From Psychromonas ossibalaenae ATCC BAA-1528 (GTDB lineage Bacteria; Pseudomonadota; Gammaproteobacteria; Enterobacterales; Psychromonadaceae), in contig NZ_KB906976.1 of NCBI RefSeq assembly GCF_000381745.1, positions 56,565 to 120,564 on the forward strand: 64,000 nucleotides of DNA, read 5' to 3'. Positions 8,409 through 15,338 of this stretch are shown piece by piece; the stretch's first letter is position 1, and each line of letters starts with the position of its first letter. The notes under the pieces were generated by a model. It made no database searches. It was not told the origin of the DNA and saw nothing but the letters and a program-made list of their open reading frames with translations. Both the position numbers and the translations under genes were made by a program.

Positions 8409-9434
8409 CTATATTTTTACAAACTCCGGAAGCTGATAGTTGTGAAAATCTTCTAAATCTGGACGATAGACACGCAGCAGGAAATTCCAGCCGTCTGTTA
8501 CATCCAGACGGTTAACAGCGTATTTTCCACAGTTTTCAGCTGAGCCGAAATGTACTGTGGTCGTACCGTCTTTATTAGTTTGACGATTGTAGCCGTTCAA
8601 AATACCGTGATCATCTGAGTACAAGAATCCCTGCTTATCATACATAGTAATTGACCAGAAACCTTCATTTTCAGGCTCAGCAAAAGTGGCGCTGTAGCAC
8701 TGGGTATCAGCCAGTTTAGGGTCTACCACTTTATAGGATGCTTCTCTATCAGGCAGTACGCCCCACGCCATTGCAGTGCCCATTAAATGACGCCAGTCAT
8801 CAACTTTACCTCGAGGTCCCATCATGTCAGCCAGAGACTGCTCTTTCATACCTTGTGCAACTATTTCTTTACGGGCAGCCAGCATATTTTCAATATCAAT
8901 ATCTCCCTTAACAAAAGGGACAGATGACTGGGCACTAATGGTAAAATTCGGCTGAATATTGTTAACCACATGGTCTATATCAGCCTGATTCATATTGTCG
9001 GCACTGGTACGAAGCAGCGCCACCACATAATCGCTGTCTGCTTTAATTTTATGAGTACCAGGGGTAGTAATAACCTGTTCAGTGAAATGAAACATATCGA
9101 TTATTGCGATTGAAAAATAACGCCCGTACATCTCCGGCACAGTTATGTCCGCTCCATCACTAACATCAATAACGGCGATAGAATATAAGCTGTCGTTATT
9201 CGTGCGGATAACCTTTTGGTCGGCAACGTTAATGAATTCTTTTATATGGTTCCAGACATTAACCCCCAGGCCTATGTTATTTGCATAATGATCTGCAGCC
9301 AGGGCAGTTTCTGCGTAACGGTAACTGTCCGCATCAAAACCGTAGGTCTGCAGATCAACCGGAAAACTGCCGGCAGCCGCTGTAAAAGATGTAAAAGATG
9401 TAAACAAAGTAAGTGCTATAATTGTTTTTTTCAT
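8409..9434 (-). CDS. DUF1254/DUF1214 exported protein
   Basis: A 341-residue protein with a clear Sec signal peptide (MKKTIIALTLFTSFTSFTAAA, cut after about residue 21). The N-terminal half contains NVWNHIKEFINVADQKVIRTNNDSLYS and YGRYFSIAIIDMFHF, typical of DUF1254; the C-terminal half has NEGFWSITMYDKQGFLYSD and LRVYRPDLEDF, typical of DUF1214. Such proteins are periplasmic or cell-surface proteins of unknown biochemical role, common in marine bacteria. It is short for a two-domain member but looks complete. The TSFTSFT repeat in the signal peptide comes from a short DNA duplication near 9390-9405. Confidence 0.85.
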   Translation of the reverse strand: MKKTIIALTLFTSFTSFTAAAGSFPVDLQTYGFDADSYRYAETALAADHYANNIGLGVNVWNHIKEFINVADQKVIRTNNDSLYSIAVIDVSDGADITVPEMYGRYFSIAIIDMFHFTEQVITTPGTHKIKADSDYVVALLRTSADNMNQADIDHVVNNIQPNFTISAQSSVPFVKGDIDIENMLAARKEIVAQGMKEQSLADMMGPRGKVDDWRHLMGTAMAWGVLPDREASYKVVDPKLADTQCYSATFAEPENEGFWSITMYDKQGFLYSDDHGILNGYNRQTNKDGTTTVHFGSAENCGKYAVNRLDVTDGWNFLLRVYRPDLEDFHNYQLPEFVKI

Positions 9435-9497
9435 ATTAACCTCTATGCAGTTTAAATATTACCCATCGATTTTGCGCTGGACAATAACGTGTTAATT

Positions 9498-9587
9498 ATA
9501 CCCAAGCCACTGAAGATGGCTGACTCTTGCCCTGCGGGAGTCAAGCTCTGAATCTGCATCTGCATCTTCAAGTGGTTTGGGTATATA
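9498..9587. repeat. Small palindromic repeat element (about 90 bp)
   Basis: Terminal arms ATACCCAAGCCACTGAAGATG (9498-9518, quoted without its last base as ATACCCAAGCCACTGAAGAT) and its near-complement at 9563-9584 flank a core with a second small hairpin (GACTC...GGAGTC). The element lies in the intergenic region before the Crp/Fnr gene. Its arms resemble dispersed intergenic repeats seen in Vibrio-related genomes. Confidence 0.6.
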
Positions 9588-9761
9588 ATGCGTAGTGAAT
9601 TATATTGTTCTGCATACACGCAAAGAATAACGTCGACTTATGACGTTACATAAATTTCATTTATGTAATCCCCGTCTGAAGGCCTGCTTTGAATATATTT
9701 ATCAGACTAGGGTAATATGCAGCTCAGCTGCCGCACTTTCTCTCATTAAAAGGAAATTATA

Positions 9762-10325
9762 ATCACAACCTTCATTGAACAATTACAGCAGCACGGATTC
9801 AACAGTGCAGAAATTAAGCTGTTAAGCACAGCAAAATCACTGCACCTGCCTGCGAAGTATATTTTGGTGAAACAGGGAGAAGACGCCGATTCAATCTACT
9901 TTGTTTTACAGGGTCTTTGTCACGCTTGTTATCTTACTGAGCAGGGCAAACAGTTCAGTAAAGAGTTTTACTGGGAGCAGGACTGGATAATTGGATTTGA
10001 GGGACTTATCGGCAGTTTGCCCTCCGCTTATTTAGTGGAAACACTCACCGAGACCAAGCTGCTGTGCTTACCGGTTTCATCTATTGAACAGTGGCGAGAA
10101 CAGTCACACCCTGTATATATTAAACTGCTGGAAAAACAGCTGCTGCATAAAGAAAACAAAGAACGTTTTATGCTCCTGCATACACCTGCACAACGCTACG
10201 CGCTTTTCTGTCGCCACTACCCTCACCTGCAGGAACGGCTTAGTGATTACCAGATTGCCGCTTATTTGGGCATTACCCATATCAGCCTAAGCCGTATTAA
10301 GGCGCGTTTAAAAGAGAATAGTTAA
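9762..10325 (+). CDS. Crp/Fnr-family transcriptional regulator with a non-canonical start
   Basis: The frame encodes a cNMP-binding-type domain (LHLPAKYILVKQGEDADSIYFVLQGLC, then EFYWEQDWIIGFEGLI) and a C-terminal helix-turn-helix (LSDYQIAAYLGITHISLSRIKARL), 187 residues in total. The domain extends well upstream of the first TTG at 9864, so that TTG would cut off the first beta strands. Reading upstream there is no ATG, GTG or TTG; the frame closes at a TAA at 9747. A good AGGA at 9751 is followed by ATA, ATC (9762) and ACAACC. I place the start at ATC 9762, the codon that best fits the spacing; it may be a mutated ATG. The protein has no Fe-S cysteines of Fnr. It precedes elaA on the same strand. 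Confidence 0.65.
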   Translation: MTTFIEQLQQHGFNSAEIKLLSTAKSLHLPAKYILVKQGEDADSIYFVLQGLCHACYLTEQGKQFSKEFYWEQDWIIGFEGLIGSLPSAYLVETLTETKLLCLPVSSIEQWREQSHPVYIKLLEKQLLHKENKERFMLLHTPAQRYALFCRHYPHLQERLSDYQIAAYLGITHISLSRIKARLKENS

Positions 10326-10400
10326 CATAAGTTAATGCTTAAACGCAGTCTGCCTGCTACATTGCTTTTTCTCTTGAACTCTTAGTCTTAGGTAAAATAA

Positions 10401-10853
10401 ATGATTTCCTGGCAGTTACTCCCTTTTAATAAACTTTCCACAAACCAGCTCTATCAGCTGATTAAGTTAAGAATAGATGTTTTTGTGGTTGAACAAACCT
10501 GTCCGTATCCGGAACTGGACGGCAAAGATCTATTTGACGGTGTGCAGCATCTGCTCGGCTTTAATAACGGCGAACTTATCGCCTGCGCGCGACTACTTCC
10601 AGGGGGGATCTCCTATGATAATGTCAGTATCGGGCGCGTTGCTACTAAACAAACAGCCCGCGGCAGCGGCTTAGGGCATCAGCTGCTGACCCAGGCATTA
10701 CAGCAGTGTGAAAGGCTCTGGCCGGGACAAAGCATTGATATCGGCGCGCAGCAGCATTTAACCCCTTTTTACCAACGCCACGGCTTTAAAGAAATATCAG
10801 AGATGTATTTAGAAGATAACATCCCGCATGTTGATATGCGTCTGAATAAATAA
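10401..10853 (+). CDS. elaA: GNAT N-acetyltransferase, ElaA family
   Basis: A 150-residue protein from a well-placed ATG. The N-terminal LYQLIKLRIDVFVVEQTCPYPELDGKD is the diagnostic start of ElaA, and the acetyl-CoA loop appears as IGRVATKQTARGSGLGHQLL around residues 75-95, followed by GAQQHLTPFYQRHGF. ElaA proteins are soluble single-domain GNAT enzymes; the natural acceptor is not firmly known. Length matches the family. It lies 75 bp after the Crp/Fnr gene and could be read from the same transcript. Confidence 0.88.
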   Translation: MISWQLLPFNKLSTNQLYQLIKLRIDVFVVEQTCPYPELDGKDLFDGVQHLLGFNNGELIACARLLPGGISYDNVSIGRVATKQTARGSGLGHQLLTQALQQCERLWPGQSIDIGAQQHLTPFYQRHGFKEISEMYLEDNIPHVDMRLNK

Positions 10854-10958
10854 ACTCCATATACGTTGCCACGCAGGGTATGGGAACAAGTTTTCTAACC
10901 CGTGTTTATGAAGACTGCTCAAGCTTTGACCGTATCAGGCTAAGGGGCTTTATCCCCC

Positions 10959-12287
10959 CTATTCAACCCGGTTACGGCCTTTCTCTTTGGCAAGGTAAAG
11001 TTTTTCATCGACTTGAGAGACATATGTATCAATCGTACCTTGATTAACAACAATATTATTATCAACTAAAATATCTATTATTCCGATACTTACCGTGTAA
11101 TTAATAATCGTTTCACCATCACCAGCAATAACACCACTTGAAGCAGTTACATCACATATATTTTGAGCTAGACCAGCAGCCTCTTCTTTATCGGTCATCG
11201 GCAGCAAAATCATAAATTCTTCTCCACCGAAGCGGAAAATATAATCTGATTTTCGCAGTGCTTTTTCTAACAGAGAAGAAAAATGTTTTAAGACAATATC
11301 ACCTGCCGCATGACCGTATCTATCATTGATTGATTTGAAATGGTCCAGATCGCACATCATCAAAGAAAATTCTCTTCCCGATGCCTTAGCAATATCAAGC
11401 TTATTAAGTACTATTTTATTAAATAAACGTCTAGTCAGCAGGTGGGTAAGCGGATCTTTGGCACTCAATTCAATCTCGTTAAGAAAAGCTATTTCATTTC
11501 CAATTTCAAGTGAATAATAGTCTATACGGTTCATCAGATGAATCAGAGTGGCAGGACGCAGCTCTTTACGTTTACAGTAATTTACAACATTTGCAGCCAG
11601 ATCATGAAGATTGATATGCAGTTTATCCAGCTGTTTATAGTGTGATGTAGACAGCAGGTGGGAGGCTGTTGAGCTTTTCATCCATTTACCGAATTCACAT
11701 AAATTTGGATTCAGCTCTGGATAATTATCATCAAACTTCTTTTCCTGCACATATAAAATCAAATCAACCATCCATTTGAGATGATTCTCGTAATGTATCA
11801 TAAAGTTTTTATCGGGAATCGACTGCGTATGTGAGAGTCGAGTTTCACATTTAAACTTAAATTTATTTAAATATTTGTGCAGATATAAAATAGTAATCCG
11901 ATACTCGTGCTGTGCAAAATAGCTGTCAATTTCTTCTATATGTTTAAAGTCTTTTTTCCCTATAAGGTCACAAAGCAGTTGTCGTATAATTGTGACAAGT
12001 TCACTGTAGAGAAACAAAAAAGAGATATCATGTTCAATGGTGAAATTCACCAGATCTTTTGTATTTTGCTCAATTTCCTCTTCAGAAGAAGCACTAAGAA
12101 GCTTTAAAAACAGATTTTTATATTGTGTAATCGCACTGCTGTAAAGCAGTTCATTAGAATAACTCGGCTGCAGAGTATCGACACTGATATTAAAATAACG
12201 AACGCACTTTTCAATATCCGTCAGGTACTGCTGAATTATCTGCACGTTACTTTCCTTAATATTTATTAATGATTGAATTAAAACCAA
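10959..12287 (-). CDS. Diguanylate cyclase with CZB zinc-sensing domain and extra N-terminal helical region
   Basis: A 442-residue soluble protein. Residues about 277-440 form a GGDEF domain with an intact GGEEF active site (354-358) and an RKSD inhibitory site (345-348) exactly five residues before it. Residues about 160-240 match the chemoreceptor zinc-binding (CZB) domain: His169 before LKWM, Cys197 in LCEFGKWM, then His224 and His228. This domain order resembles E. coli DgcZ (YdeH), where zinc inhibits c-di-GMP synthesis. Unlike DgcZ (about 296 residues) it has some 150 extra helical residues in front, which I do not recognise. It probably adjusts attachment or motility through c-di-GMP. 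Confidence 0.85.
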   Translation of the reverse strand: MVLIQSLINIKESNVQIIQQYLTDIEKCVRYFNISVDTLQPSYSNELLYSSAITQYKNLFLKLLSASSEEEIEQNTKDLVNFTIEHDISFLFLYSELVTIIRQLLCDLIGKKDFKHIEEIDSYFAQHEYRITILYLHKYLNKFKFKCETRLSHTQSIPDKNFMIHYENHLKWMVDLILYVQEKKFDDNYPELNPNLCEFGKWMKSSTASHLLSTSHYKQLDKLHINLHDLAANVVNYCKRKELRPATLIHLMNRIDYYSLEIGNEIAFLNEIELSAKDPLTHLLTRRLFNKIVLNKLDIAKASGREFSLMMCDLDHFKSINDRYGHAAGDIVLKHFSSLLEKALRKSDYIFRFGGEEFMILLPMTDKEEAAGLAQNICDVTASSGVIAGDGETIINYTVSIGIIDILVDNNIVVNQGTIDTYVSQVDEKLYLAKEKGRNRVE

Positions 12288-12579
12288 TCATAATATTTAT
12301 TAAACACAGTGTCTTTCTAGTTTAGGCTTAATTTGATAATTTTTTAATCTCTGATATAAAGGTTAAAAAAACGCATCAATTCAAAGCGAAGTTCAGGGTC
12401 TTATGGCTGGTAGAAATACTCTGGAATATAATCACAAACAAAGTGCTTAACGGCAGGGAAATAATTGAGAGCAGGTCACAGTGCTTCACAGCTAATAATA
12501 TATAAGCCCTTCTCGCTCGATTGAGGCATTGATAAATCAGGACTCGCAGAAAGGGTTATACCGCTAAGGTAGTATTTAA
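12288..12579. other. Intergenic region, nothing recognised
   Basis: AT-rich gap upstream of the diguanylate cyclase gene; it must hold its promoter but I see no clear hexamers, repeat or small gene. Confidence 0.3.
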
Positions 12580-12580
12580 C

Positions 12581-12620
12581 AAAAAGGGAAGAACAGATAT
12601 CTGTCTGCCCTGCCCTTAAA
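12581..12620 (-). terminator. Probable terminator of the RelA/SpoT-like / DUF4389 operon
   Basis: Read on the minus strand, an AAGGG...CCCTT outer stem encloses the palindrome ACAGATATCTGT and is followed by a run of T. It lies 12 bp after the DUF4389 stop codon. Confidence 0.5.
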
Positions 12621-12631
12621 TTTTTAGCTCT

Positions 12632-12907
12632 CTACTCCTGCGGCCAGTCAGCTGCCGGGAACGGACGAAGCTCACTGTTATAGGTAAGATACAGCACAAT
12701 CTGATACTGGTAGACGCTCAGACTTTTACCAAACTGCAGCAGGTTTTCATTTGTTTCACCGGTCAGCAGTACAGCTAAAAACTGCAGTACAACAACCACT
12801 AAGGTTACAAATTTAGCCACGCCCATTAGAAAGACAAACATCAGCATAAATAAACCGCGTAACCATACACTTTTGTTTTTATAGGATTTTTCTTGTTGTT
12901 CGCTCAT
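12632..12907 (-). CDS. DUF4389 small membrane protein
   Basis: A 91-residue protein with one or two hydrophobic helices (WLRGLFMLMFVFLMGVAKF and VTLVVVVLQFLAVLL) followed by GETNENLLQFGKSLSVYQYQIVLYLTYNSE, the pattern of DUF4389 inner-membrane proteins, with a short acidic tail. The function of the family is unknown. It lies 35 bp downstream of the exported RelA/SpoT-like gene on the same strand and shares its terminator, so the two are probably co-transcribed. Confidence 0.78.
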   Translation of the reverse strand: MSEQQEKSYKNKSVWLRGLFMLMFVFLMGVAKFVTLVVVVLQFLAVLLTGETNENLLQFGKSLSVYQYQIVLYLTYNSELRPFPAADWPQE

Positions 12908-12942
12908 TTCAGCTCCTTTATATTAAGCCGTTTAAATTATTA

Positions 12943-13806
12943 TTACGCACTCAGATACTGATTCCAGGCATAGTGGTACATCTGTTTTGACTCCTTTCTA
13001 AGTTTATTAACAGCAGCCAGCTCTAGTTCACTTAACGCACGGTTTTCACTTAACTGCAGACGCTCTATTCTCTGAATCTGTTCATAATTGTGATGTTCTT
13101 TACCATTTTTAATCGTTGAAAATGCTTCCAGGTGTAACTGCACTTCTGCAATAAGCTGACTCTCCGGCAGGCGGACAAGCAGACTTAAATCTCTGTAACC
13201 CGATGCTCCCGGGCTTTTAAAACGGTTTTTAATACGCACTATCTGCGTCTGCTGCTCAATTAACTCAAAGGCACTGAGCAGCGATGGGATATCTTGAGCA
13301 ACAATCGAAGAGCGGGCCAAATCTGTTATCAACTCGCTGCTGCCGGCAAGTTTTGTATTGATTTTGTTTAAAGCACGCGCCTTAGATTTGATACCTGATG
13401 AAAAAGAGCTGGTCTGACTCAGCAGCGCAATACGCTCAGTTAAACTTTCCAGTTCACTCTGTCCGGTCAGCGCATTCTGGTAAAGCTCGGTGAATTCACT
13501 ATAGGGCTGTTTAATCGGATCACAACGATAGTCACTGATACTATAAAGACCCATAAGGTTTTTAGGATAAGTGGAGGTACGCTCAGCTGGCGTAAAAGGT
13601 AATAAGGACTGTGCAGGTTCATCATTTGCCTGATAAGAGCTATCCAATAAAGGAAAAATACTCTCAGAATCTGAATTCTTGCGATTTGCCTGGGTAAAGG
13701 TTAATAACTTAGCCGCATCGATATTTTGATGAAGTTTCGTCGGGGTCGCATTTGTCTGCGAAGACATAGCCAGTAAAACAAAAAGGGTCTGGAATAACTT
13801 GTTCAT
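12943..13806 (-). CDS. Exported protein with a RelA/SpoT-like nucleotidyltransferase domain
   Basis: A 287-residue protein with a Sec signal peptide (residues 1-20, ending QTNA). Residues about 135-250 line up with the (p)ppGpp synthetase domain of RelA/SpoT proteins: KSKARALNKI (140-149) for the basic ATP-binding helix, ITDLARSSIVAQ with Asp162 at the metal position, RFKSPGASGYRDLSLLV with the Gly203-Tyr204 pair of the G-loop, AEVQLHLEAF with Glu221 and the HHNYEQI tail. The usual His after GYxS is replaced. Synthetase activity in a compartment without ATP or GTP is doubtful, so another nucleotide role or a binding role is possible. No hydrolase domain is present. A 19-bp palindrome sits directly before the ribosome binding site AGGGAG. 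Confidence 0.72.
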   Translation of the reverse strand: MNKLFQTLFVLLAMSSQTNATPTKLHQNIDAAKLLTFTQANRKNSDSESIFPLLDSSYQANDEPAQSLLPFTPAERTSTYPKNLMGLYSISDYRCDPIKQPYSEFTELYQNALTGQSELESLTERIALLSQTSSFSSGIKSKARALNKINTKLAGSSELITDLARSSIVAQDIPSLLSAFELIEQQTQIVRIKNRFKSPGASGYRDLSLLVRLPESQLIAEVQLHLEAFSTIKNGKEHHNYEQIQRIERLQLSENRALSELELAAVNKLRKESKQMYHYAWNQYLSA

Positions 13807-13817
13807 TAATTCTCCCT

Positions 13818-13859
13818 ATCTAATATTGTTGTCAGATGATTCTGACAACAATATTAGAT
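13818..13859 (-). promoter_or_regulatory. 19-bp perfect inverted repeat in the 5' leader
   Basis: Arms at 13818-13836 and 13841-13859 are perfect complements with a 4-nt loop. On the coding strand the right arm ends directly before AGGGAG, the ribosome binding site of the RelA/SpoT-like gene. It can act as an operator in DNA or as an AU-rich hairpin in RNA. There is no U-tract. Confidence 0.75.
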
Positions 13860-13983
13860 ATAAAGACTTAATATGTCAGTTTCAAGTGTAAAATGAAAAT
13901 AACAGCTGTTTTTTTAATCGTCCGCTTAAAGATGCGATCCAGCTCTCGTTAGCATTAGATTAATCAAAAACAGGGGAACTATT

Positions 13984-14016
13984 ATGACATCGCTATTCAG
14001 CATGGCTGGGTGTTAA
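13984..14016 (+). other. Possible 10-codon leader ORF
   Basis: AGGGGAACTATT precedes ATG and a short frame MTSLFSMAGC followed by TAA. The ribosome binding site is good but the peptide is too short to judge. The rest of the 350-bp gap between the RelA/SpoT-like gene and the next gene holds nothing else that I recognise. Confidence 0.2.
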
Positions 14017-14168
14017 GAGTGAAATAACGTCGTCCATTTCAAAATAACCTATACAGATCTCGAATTTTCAAAAACCTTCGTGACCTTTCGTTATCTTTCA
14101 TGTATTTTCAGTTACATTAAATATTAAACAATTATTAATAAGTAAAACCCTGACAAGTGAAATTATAT

Positions 14169-14654
14169 ATGAATAAAAAAACAGCTGAAAACACACCACA
14201 AGAATATTTTTTAACTGCAATTGTCTACCATGGTGAAGAGCAGGATAATCAGTTTAAATATGTGGAAAGATATAATTCTTACAATCAGGCAAAAAAACAG
14301 CTAAAAAGAATTGTAACCGAAAAGCGTAAACAAAAATGGGATGTGAAAGCCGACTTTAAATCCAGACCTGAAGGTCAGGGCAATATTGATTATATGGTAA
14401 CGGGTCATGACAGCGACAGTACAGACAAGGTGCACTGGCTGCTCTCTTGCGGTGAAACTGCAGTCATGGCAGACGGCAATAATTTTTCAGAATTTAATGA
14501 CGTAACACCGAAAAGAACCAAACAAAAACAAACAGAATACCGCAATGAACCGGCAGTCAAAAAGCTGATCGCCAAGCTGCTGTTCGTACTTAAAATGTCA
14601 CCGATTGTGACAATCGCTATTTCCTTTATCTTGTTCTGGATATTTTTTGTTTAA
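14169..14654 (+). CDS. Hypothetical protein with C-terminal membrane anchor
   Basis: I do not recognise the family. From the ATG at 14169 the protein has 161 residues; an in-frame GTG at 14157 is an alternative and neither has a strong ribosome binding site. The N-terminal 100 residues are polar and soluble (YFLTAIVYHGEEQDNQFKYVERYNSY, then GNIDYMVTGHDSDSTDKVHWL), the linker near residue 120 is basic and Gln/Lys-rich, and the last 25 residues (MSPIVTIAISFILFWIFFV) form one membrane helix. The topology suggests a tail-anchored cytoplasmic domain. It ends at a terminator shared with the convergent cold-shock gene. Confidence 0.6.
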   Translation: MNKKTAENTPQEYFLTAIVYHGEEQDNQFKYVERYNSYNQAKKQLKRIVTEKRKQKWDVKADFKSRPEGQGNIDYMVTGHDSDSTDKVHWLLSCGETAVMADGNNFSEFNDVTPKRTKQKQTEYRNEPAVKKLIAKLLFVLKMSPIVTIAISFILFWIFFV

Positions 14655-14680
14655 AAAACAAGACTCACTTTCCAGCAGGC

Positions 14681-14718
14681 AAAAAAAATGGCAAACCCGT
14701 AAAGGTTTACCATTTTCT
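14681..14718. terminator. Bidirectional terminator
   Basis: A 13-bp stem (AAAATGGCAAACC with GGTTTACCATTTT, one G-U pair) and 6-nt loop with A-rich and T-rich flanks lies between two convergent genes. Confidence 0.8.
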
Positions 14719-14741
14719 AAATTCTGAATAGTGACTACGGC

Positions 14742-14951
14742 TTATAGCGCAACAATATTCTCAGCTTGCGGGCCTTTTTGACCTTGAGTCACAGTAAACT
14801 GAACCTTCTGGCCTTCAGCAAGTGTTTTAAAACCGTCACTTGCGATAGCGCTGAAGTGAGCAAATACATCTGGACCAGATTCCTGCTCGATAAAACCAAA
14901 ACCTTTAGATTCGTTGAACCACTTAACTGTACCTGTAACTGTATTAGACAT
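14742..14951 (-). CDS. Cold-shock protein, CspA family
   Basis: A 69-residue single cold-shock domain. Both nucleic-acid-binding motifs are intact: KGFGFIEQ (RNP1) and DVFAHFSAI (RNP2), with the start [16 protein letters not shown] typical of CspA relatives. It binds single-stranded RNA or DNA and acts as an RNA chaperone or antiterminator in the cytoplasm. The ATG follows CAGGAGAC. A strong promoter lies far upstream and gives a leader of about 140 nt, as in cold-inducible csp genes. Which Csp paralogue it corresponds to cannot be decided from the sequence. Confidence 0.95.
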   Translation of the reverse strand: MSNTVTGTVKWFNESKGFGFIEQESGPDVFAHFSAIASDGFKTLAEGQKVQFTVTQGQKGPQAENIVAL

Positions 14952-15092
14952 AATAGTCTCCTGTATTTTTAAATTAATTGTGCCTTAAAAAGGCTTGAGT
15001 AGCGTAAAAACAGACTGGAACTTAAAAACTACAGAGCGAGGTATTATTACAACGAAATGGAGAATGTAAACAAAAGGCTTTCTTTCTTGCTG
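14952..15092 (-). promoter_or_regulatory. Long 5' untranslated leader of the cold-shock gene
   Basis: About 141 nt separate the predicted transcription start near 15092 from the ATG. Long leaders of this length control mRNA stability and translation in CspA-type genes. It includes a small GCCTTTTTAAGGC hairpin just before the ribosome binding site. Confidence 0.5.
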
Positions 15093-15098
15093 GGGCCC

Positions 15099-15126
15099 AC
15101 TATATAGAATCTAGCTAGGATGTCAA
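15099..15126 (-). promoter_or_regulatory. Sigma-70 promoter of the cold-shock gene
   Basis: On the minus strand TTGACA (15126-15121), 16 bp, then TATAGT (15104-15099), followed by a G-rich start region. The -35 is consensus. Confidence 0.75.
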
Positions 15127-15338
15127 TAGAGTTGATTAAAAAGCACACAGAAAGCGAACACTAAACAGCCAGTCGTGAGCTGATAGATCCAATATAACGA
15201 ACAAAAAAAGCGCTCTCCGTGAGCAGCCGTTCATAATATCAGGCAGTTATAATGAGTCACCCTGTGCCGATGCCTATCAACGCCTTCCAACGATAACTTA
15301 CTATAATCAATAGAGTGCGGTTGTTTCGGGAGTATAAT

